A DNA stretch of 10,250 nt, taken from positions 1 to 10,250 of the forward strand of contig CAZMRG010000114.1 in assembly GCA_964568655.1 (NCBI GenBank), written 5' to 3'. Of this stretch, positions 5,928 through 10,250 are shown piece by piece; position 1 is the stretch's first letter; every line of letters starts with the position of its first letter. The DNA comes from CAWFKW01 sp964568655. GTDB taxonomy: Bacteria > Bacteroidota > Ignavibacteria > Tepidaquicellales > OLB5. The position numbers were made by a program, and so were the translations under genes. The notes under the pieces were generated by a model that was not told the DNA's origin, ran no database searches, and saw nothing but the letters and a program-made list of their open reading frames with translations.

Positions 5928-6944
5928 ATGCCGATAGAGATTCTTAAACGATTACGCCCGCCGGTAGTTTTGGTCGCTGCCATTATGCTAATAGGCACAG
6001 TTGGTTACAAGCTTCTTGCCGGCTCGCAGCATTCGCTCCTGGATTGTTTCTATATGACCACAATCACAATTCTTACAATAGGATACTATGAAGTGATTGA
6101 TTCATCCCACGACCCGTCCATAAGAGTTTTTACGATATTTCTTGCGTTCACCGGAGTTGGCTTAGCCACATATTTCCTTTCTACAGCTACGGGTATAATT
6201 GTAGAGGGTCACATAAAAGATACTTACAAAAAAAGAAGAAGGAAAAAAATCATAAGCAAAATGAATAATCATTACATAGTTTGCGGCGCCGGCAGGGTGG
6301 GCTCCGTTATCATTGAAGAGCTGCATGAAACAGGAAGAAGCTTTGTTGTAATTGACGACAAAGAGCCGGCCTTAAAAGCTCTTGAAGAAAAATATCCTAA
6401 GATTGTTTTTGTATCAGGCGATGCGGGATTGGAAGAAGTATTGCTGCAGGCTGAAATTAAGTCGGCCGCCGGGATCTTTGCGTCAACGGGGGATGATAAC
6501 AGCAACCTGGTGATAAGCCTCACCGCTAAAGACATTAATCCGAAAATTAGAGTTGTAGCGCGCTGTTTAGATGCCGCTAACCAGAACAAAATGAAAAAAG
6601 CTGGCGCTGATTATGTGATTACAGAGAATTACATTGCCGGAATGCGGCTGGTATCGGATATGGTGAGTCCGACTGCCGCCACTTTTTTGGACAGGATGTT
6701 TGCCGATAAAGATAAGAATCTCAGGGTAGAAGAAATTACAGTTCATCCAAAACATGCGGGCAAGAAAATTGTCGAGCTGGAGCTTGGTAATTTCCCGAAT
6801 ACGCTGGTTATTGCAGTTGTATCAGGCGATAAGTGGACATACAATCCTAATAATGAACACGTGGTATCAGAAGACAGTAAGATAGTAGTTATAACAAATC
6901 CGGAAGAAAGACTAAAGCTGAATACGCATTTATACGGAGAGTAA
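5928..6944 (+). CDS. Potassium channel-like protein: 2TM pore plus RCK (TrkA-N/TrkA-C) domains, altered filter
   Basis: The 338-residue inner-membrane protein has the layout of prokaryotic 2TM-RCK potassium channels. TM1 is at about 13-31, a pore helix at about 37-49, and TM2 at about 66-90. A basic linker KKRRRKK (101-107) leads to a TrkA-N Rossmann domain with YIVCGAGRVGS (116-126, GxGxxG) and an acidic end to the second strand (Asp143-144). A TrkA-C domain follows (about 265-335). RCK domains bind nucleotide or ions and gate the pore. The filter reads T50-I-G-Y-Y54, with Tyr where the signature TVGYG has Gly; the codon is TAT, at least two changes from any Gly codon. Ion selectivity is therefore uncertain. 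No SD precedes the ATG, but TAAATTG (5917-5923) lies 4 nt upstream. The gene stands alone between convergent neighbours. Confidence 0.88.
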   Translation: MPIEILKRLRPPVVLVAAIMLIGTVGYKLLAGSQHSLLDCFYMTTITILTIGYYEVIDSSHDPSIRVFTIFLAFTGVGLATYFLSTATGIIVEGHIKDTYKKRRRKKIISKMNNHYIVCGAGRVGSVIIEELHETGRSFVVIDDKEPALKALEEKYPKIVFVSGDAGLEEVLLQAEIKSAAGIFASTGDDNSNLVISLTAKDINPKIRVVARCLDAANQNKMKKAGADYVITENYIAGMRLVSDMVSPTAATFLDRMFADKDKNLRVEEITVHPKHAGKKIVELELGNFPNTLVIAVVSGDKWTYNPNNEHVVSEDSKIVVITNPEERLKLNTHLYGE

Positions 6945-7027
6945 CGGGATTTGCGATTTGTGAATTAAAGCTTTTGGTTTTAAGTTCTGGTTATAGATTT
7001 CGCCGCAGTTTGAAACCAATCTTTTAA

Positions 7028-7056
7028 CCTGCAACCTGCAACTTGCGAACCTGTAA
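7028..7056. repeat. Degenerate heptamer tandem repeat
   Basis: Four consecutive units read CCTGCAA, CCTGCAA, CTTGCGAA and CCTGTAA: two exact copies and two diverged ones. They lie in the 117-nt spacer between the convergent channel and glycosyltransferase genes. A 7-bp inverted repeat TTGGTTT/AAACCAA (6974-6980 and 7013-7019) with a 32-nt loop lies nearby, but I see no convincing terminator with a T tract. Confidence 0.6.
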
Positions 7057-7061
7057 CTTTA

Positions 7062-8534
7062 TTACTCTTTTACAAATACCTTAATATCAATGTTCTCCCA
7101 TGTGGTTTGGTTCTCTATCATGTAGTCTATAAAGTCACGGGTTTTACGAAATTCTAAATCATCGCTTCTGTATTTATAAAGGGGAATACTAGTGCAATTA
7201 TTGACCGTATCAGTAAATGATTCCACCAGCTTGATCCGCGGATTGCTTTCAAGATTTTTTAATGGCTCGCGCTCGCCTTCAAAGAATGGCGACGTTTCAA
7301 GGCTCTTTTCCCACACAATTACAGCTTTATCATATTTTTGAATATTTTCAGGCGTAAGATTCTGAAAATGATCGCCTCCGGAAGCCGGCTGGTCAAGCGA
7401 GTTTGCGACATAATGAAGGTTTGAAAGCGCCATGTAATCTTTGTATTTGGTGTGAACCAAATCAGCTATTTTATCGGATACTTTTTCGATCTGGAATTTA
7501 TTGTGAAACGGCGTCACGTAAGGGCCAAACATAAACATTATCGCCAGAAAAATAACCATCATTGTGATGCGTGTGTCCTTTGCCCGAAGCGACTCGTAGA
7601 AATAACTTATTCCAACTGTTGAGATTATTCCTATCATTGGACCCACTACTGCTACGTATCTTAACTGCCCAACGCTGCATGAAAGATTCAATCCCTTTAA
7701 AGCCAGCAAAGTATGAACCCCGATCCCGCCAAGCGCAATAATAAACATTAACGCGTAATCTCTGAACTTCTTCTTAAAGGCGATATATCCTATTGCAACA
7801 ATAAAAAACAAAGTTTGAATTAAGCCGTAAATTTCAGGAGAGTGTATGAAGTAATAATACCAGTCAATACCTTCTTCAATTCTGGGCAGGCGGGCATGAA
7901 GCGCCATATCGTAAAAGAACTGGTTTGGATTCATGCTAATGATAGTTGAATACAAATACCATGTCAGCGGCCCAATGATAAACAGAGCCAGCGCCAGCCA
8001 TTTCTTTCTGTATAAATAAATAAGTAAAAATATTCCCGCGACAAAAAAGTACTCGGTTCTGAAAATAAAGATTAAAGATGAACAAAGCATCGTCAGTACA
8101 TACCTGTCTTTGAAATAAAAATAACAGCTGAGTACTATTAAGAATGCAGCGGGAAGTTCAGCGAGAACCGTATATGATATATTAAACAAAACGGGCTGAA
8201 ATCCAATTATAGGAATAACCCACTCGGCATATTTAACGTTCTTTATCTTTAATATTTTGTAAGCGAAATAGATAGTAACTAAAAACAGGGCTGCTGATGC
8301 GATCTGCACTCCTTTCAATCCGAACTGAGCCGGCAGGGCAAAAAGCCAAACGCGTCCAATTCGGTGCCATGCCCCAATACTTACATTGTAAGACTCAAAG
8401 AAATGCCTGTTATAATTAAAGTGGCAGGAGTCGTCTATAAAATAGAAGCCGTCGGAATAAGCTATCCAGATGGCCTGGATTATCATAACCAGCAAAAATA
8501 GAAGCAAAACCCTGTATTTTGATATCGTTTCCAA
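7062..8534 (-). CDS. Multi-pass membrane protein, GT-C (GT39/ArnT-like) glycosyltransferase
   Basis: The 490-residue protein has about ten hydrophobic segments over residues 7-345, then a soluble C-terminal part (about 346-490), the layout of GT-C lipid-phosphate-sugar-dependent glycosyltransferases. After TM1 the first external loop contains YFIDDSCHF with Asp34-Asp35, the position of the catalytic acidic pair in GT-C enzymes. Further matches are ISYTVLAELPAAF with Glu126 (119-131) and GQLRYVAVVGP (289-299), typical of the family. The likely reaction is transfer of a sugar from a polyprenyl-phosphate donor on the periplasmic face; acceptor and sugar are unknown. The frame has no upstream ATG before a stop, and the first internal Met is residue 17, inside TM1, so the TTG at 8534 is the best start. 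It has no SD, but TAAATTTG lies 10 nt upstream. No neighbouring polysaccharide genes are visible. Confidence 0.8.
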   Translation of the reverse strand: METISKYRVLLLFLLVMIIQAIWIAYSDGFYFIDDSCHFNYNRHFFESYNVSIGAWHRIGRVWLFALPAQFGLKGVQIASAALFLVTIYFAYKILKIKNVKYAEWVIPIIGFQPVLFNISYTVLAELPAAFLIVLSCYFYFKDRYVLTMLCSSLIFIFRTEYFFVAGIFLLIYLYRKKWLALALFIIGPLTWYLYSTIISMNPNQFFYDMALHARLPRIEEGIDWYYYFIHSPEIYGLIQTLFFIVAIGYIAFKKKFRDYALMFIIALGGIGVHTLLALKGLNLSCSVGQLRYVAVVGPMIGIISTVGISYFYESLRAKDTRITMMVIFLAIMFMFGPYVTPFHNKFQIEKVSDKIADLVHTKYKDYMALSNLHYVANSLDQPASGGDHFQNLTPENIQKYDKAVIVWEKSLETSPFFEGEREPLKNLESNPRIKLVESFTDTVNNCTSIPLYKYRSDDLEFRKTRDFIDYMIENQTTWENIDIKVFVKE

Positions 8535-8544
8535 GTATGAATTG

Positions 8545-8571
8545 CAAATTTAGGTAAATAATAGATCTATT
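8545..8571 (-). promoter_or_regulatory. Candidate promoter and palindrome for the glycosyltransferase gene
   Basis: On the minus strand TAAATTTG (8545-8552) is an exact TAnnTTTG match, ending 10 nt before the TTG start. No TTG lies at -33. Instead AATAGATCTATT (8560-8571), a perfect 12-bp palindrome, occupies the upstream region and could be a regulator site. Both roles are inferred. Confidence 0.3.
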
Positions 8572-8645
8572 TATATGGAAAAAGGGGAGAGGATTTGACG
8601 ATAGAAATTAGTATGAGAACAGTAATTGTATATGGCGCTGGTCTG

Positions 8646-8726
8646 TTACCTCACCCCAGATTGCCTCCGGCGAGCTTTCCCCTCTCCATATGGAGAGGGG
8701 TGTCACGAAGTGACGGGGTGAGGTAA
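8646..8726. repeat. Nested inverted-repeat element (MITE/REP-like), 81 bp
   Basis: The ends are a perfect 12-bp inverted repeat, TTACCTCACCCC (8646-8657) and GGGGTGAGGTAA (8715-8726). Inside are a perfect 22-bp palindrome centred on CATATG with arms CCCCTCTCCAT and ATGGAGAGGGG (8679-8700), and a 5-bp hairpin GTCAC-GAA-GTGAC (8702-8714). The element has no ORF and begins 9 nt downstream of the exonuclease stop codon. It is more GC-rich than its surroundings and could act as a terminator or mRNA 3'-end stabiliser. I recall similar C-rich CCTCACCCC/CCCCTCTCC repeats in other bacterial genomes; copy number here is unknown. Confidence 0.75.
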
Positions 8727-8734
8727 AATTATCT

Positions 8735-9751
8735 TCAAAAAAGTTTCAGTTGCGCTTCTTCTGGGGGCTTTATTGTTTCTTCGTTTCCAAGCGATTTAAG
8801 CTCAAAAGCGTTGTATCCTGATTTTATAAGGTGGCGGACAAACACAGAAGTAAATCCATGGGTTACATAAATGTTTTCGGCTCCGGTATTTTTCACAGCC
8901 TGGTTTAGCCCTTCCCAATCTGCATGGTCAGAGATTGCAAAACCAATATCAGTTCCTTTTGGGCTTCTGCCTCTGCCATGGATCATCCATCCAGAGGCAA
9001 ATCCTGCGGAATATGGCTCATATTGTTTAAGCCAATCGCTGCTAATAACCGATGGCGGCGCTATGATAAGCGCGCCCTCCAAATCATAGCGCTTAATTTT
9101 ATCTGTAATTGTTTCTAATGGCGGCAGATTCAGCCCGCCTTTAATAAATAAATCATTTATAGATGTGATAAGCTCATGCCCGAATATTTTTCCCAGGCTA
9201 TGATCAACGTTGCTGAACAGCCTCTGGGCTTTTCCAAGCGAGTAGCCGGTAAGCACGCTCACCTTTCCCAGGCGGATATTTAATTTCCACCAAGAATTAA
9301 TATCGTCAAAAATTTCAGATTGTTTCTTCCATTTATAAACAGGCAGCGCAAAAGTTGATTCAGTTATAAAAGTATGGCACTTCAATTGTTCATAAGGTTC
9401 TGTTAGTCCGTCATCTTCAATTTTGTAATCGCCTGATACAACCCAAACCTCTCCTTTGAATTCAACTCTCACCTGAGCTGAGCCAGGTATATGCCCGGCA
9501 GGATGCAATGAAATCTTCACCCCGTTCCTGTTAATTTCTTTTCCATAATCAACTGCTGTAATGTTAAGCGCGCCGTTGAGCCTGTGTTTGATTATCGGAA
9601 CTGTGAGAGGATGCGCGATATATTTTTTATGTCCGCGTCTTAAATGGTCTGAATGAGCGTGAGTAATTATTGCATTTTCGACGGGGCGGACAGGGTCAAT
9701 AAAAATATCCGCTTCAGGGCAATAAATGCCGTAATTTGTATATGTTAACAG
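8735..9751 (-). CDS. Ligase-associated DNA exonuclease (MBL/beta-CASP), start codon uncertain
   Basis: This metallo-beta-lactamase/beta-CASP nuclease is of the type that usually accompanies an ATP-dependent DNA ligase and an Lhr-type helicase and is thought to trim DNA ends. Read from 9751 the product is 338 residues, the usual family length. The opening LTYTNYGIYCPEADIFIDP is family-typical. Motif II is HAHSDH (31-36), motif III HPAGHIPGSAQV (83-94), motif IV SGDYK with Asp108. TESTFALPVYKW (130-141), GYSLGKAQR (169-177), APPSVISSDW (231-240), SDHADW (274-279) and THG (297-299) follow. There is no ATG, GTG or TTG between the in-frame TAA (9776-9778) and motif II; the first GTG (9520) would delete the catalytic HxHxDH. 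The CTG at 9751 is a provisional start; ATC or ATT codons nearby are alternatives. No ligase or helicase gene adjoins it here. Confidence 0.85.
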   Translation of the reverse strand: MLTYTNYGIYCPEADIFIDPVRPVENAIITHAHSDHLRRGHKKYIAHPLTVPIIKHRLNGALNITAVDYGKEINRNGVKISLHPAGHIPGSAQVRVEFKGEVWVVSGDYKIEDDGLTEPYEQLKCHTFITESTFALPVYKWKKQSEIFDDINSWWKLNIRLGKVSVLTGYSLGKAQRLFSNVDHSLGKIFGHELITSINDLFIKGGLNLPPLETITDKIKRYDLEGALIIAPPSVISSDWLKQYEPYSAGFASGWMIHGRGRSPKGTDIGFAISDHADWEGLNQAVKNTGAENIYVTHGFTSVFVRHLIKSGYNAFELKSLGNEETIKPPEEAQLKLF

Positions 9752-9770
9752 ATTTGATTTGATTGGATTG
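9751..9770. repeat. Pentanucleotide repeat at the exonuclease start
   Basis: On the plus strand this reads GATTT, GATTT, GATTG, GATTG: four 5-bp units differing at one position. It lies in the 37-nt gap between the rhodanese stop (9789) and the provisional exonuclease start, where the family's N-terminus is expected. A change of one unit would shift the frame of anything translated through it. Confidence 0.7.
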
Positions 9771-9788
9771 GTTCTTTATTGGGGCTGT

Positions 9789-10250
9789 TTATTTGGAGTA
9801 ATCTATTGGTAAGTTTCGCGCTTTCCATTCCTTCATACCTCCCGAAATTTTGTGCGCCTCCTTAAATCCAAGTTTCTTCATTTTCTTAATAACTTTAGGA
9901 GCTACACGTCCGGCTTTGCAGAATAAAAGATACACTTTGCTCCTATCCAGCGCAGTAAGCTTCTTCTTAAAATCATCGGCGAAATAGCTGATGTGAACGC
10001 TTCCGGATACGTGTCCCTCGGCATATTCTCCGGGAGTTCTCAGATCAAGCGCCACCACGTTTCCGTTATCCTGGTTTGATTTAAGATAATTGTAAGCATC
10101 CTGAACCGATAGCTCGGACTGGTTTATTTTGTTCTTTTCTTTTTTTAAACTGTTACCGGAATACGCGATGCTTAATGCAAGCACGCTTATTGTTGTAACA
10201 ACAATAAGAAGAATATATTTGATATTTTGTTTTCTCGTGAAGCTATCCAT
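9789..10250 (-). CDS. Membrane-anchored or exported rhodanese-domain protein
   Basis: The 153-residue protein begins with a short basic cytoplasmic tail and one hydrophobic segment (about 11-30), acting as a signal anchor or uncleaved signal. A single rhodanese domain follows (about 46-150), predicted to face the periplasm. Domain hallmarks are ALDLRTPGEYAEGHVSGSVHI (67-87, DxRxxxEYxxGHI-type motif), the active-site loop LFCKAGRVA with Cys111, and KISGGMKEWKA (134-144). Single-domain rhodaneses carry a persulfide on the Cys and act in sulfur transfer or thiol redox work; the partner is unknown. The loop CKAGRVA resembles the CxxGRxA form rather than CRSGNRS. The ATG is the very last codon of the window, so a longer N-terminus cannot be excluded, though the present start gives a normal signal anchor. 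The exonuclease gene follows on the same strand and could be co-transcribed. Confidence 0.88.
   Translation of the reverse strand: MDSFTRKQNIKYILLIVVTTISVLALSIAYSGNSLKKEKNKINQSELSVQDAYNYLKSNQDNGNVVALDLRTPGEYAEGHVSGSVHISYFADDFKKKLTALDRSKVYLLFCKAGRVAPKVIKKMKKLGFKEAHKISGGMKEWKARNLPIDYSK

Noticed and set aside
8735..9520. GTG at 9520 as the exonuclease start (261 residues)
   Set aside because: It would remove the HxHxDH metal-binding motif and the conserved first 77 residues, which are intact in the same frame upstream.
1..10250. CRISPR array, prophage, insertion sequence or secondary-metabolite cluster
   Set aside because: No regularly spaced direct repeats, transposase, integrase, phage structural or biosynthetic genes were seen; the repeats found are short palindromes and tandem units.

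Overview
The window is AT-rich chromosomal DNA, most likely from a Bacteroidota/Ignavibacteriota-type (FCB group) bacterium. Four things point that way: a TonB energy transducer and predicted lipoproteins (a Gram-negative envelope); several matches to the FCB promoter -7 consensus TAnnTTTG; a mix of genes with strong Shine-Dalgarno (SD) sites and genes with none; and protein sequences (PPK1, the ligase-associated exonuclease) that read like the FCB branch of their families. The phylum is an inference. No rRNA, tRNA, CRISPR array, transposase or phage gene was seen.

Layout, left to right. (1) 1-716, minus: tonB, cut by the left edge before its C-terminus. (2) 893-1828 and 1931-2422, plus: two secreted proteins, an SdiA-regulated-like beta-propeller and a small lipoprotein of unknown role. 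(3) 2432-4979, minus: a two-gene operon, a SixA-type histidine phosphatase followed by polyphosphate kinase ppk1 with an 11-nt overlap. (4) 5208-5738, plus: a small P-loop kinase-like protein behind a very strong SD and two abutting palindromes, followed by a terminator and a cluster of hairpins. (5) 5928-6944, plus: a two-TM potassium-channel/RCK protein whose selectivity filter reads T-I-G-Y-Y. (6) 7062-8534, minus: a GT-C-like multi-pass membrane glycosyltransferase. (7) 8646-8726: a nested inverted-repeat element. (8) 8735-9751, minus: a ligase-associated MBL/beta-CASP DNA exonuclease with no ATG, GTG or TTG at its expected start. (9) 9789-10250, minus: a membrane-anchored rhodanese.

Most of this is housekeeping, envelope or stress function: polyphosphate and phosphohistidine turnover, potassium sensing or transport, envelope energy coupling, cell-surface glycosylation, DNA end processing and sulfur/thiol chemistry. 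I see no coherent new multi-gene defence or biosynthetic system. The observations most worth checking are the start of the exonuclease gene, which sits in a pentanucleotide repeat; the altered channel filter; a recurrent TAAATT(T)G box lying only 4-10 nt ahead of SD-less start codons, suggesting near-leaderless transcripts; and the intergenic inverted repeats.
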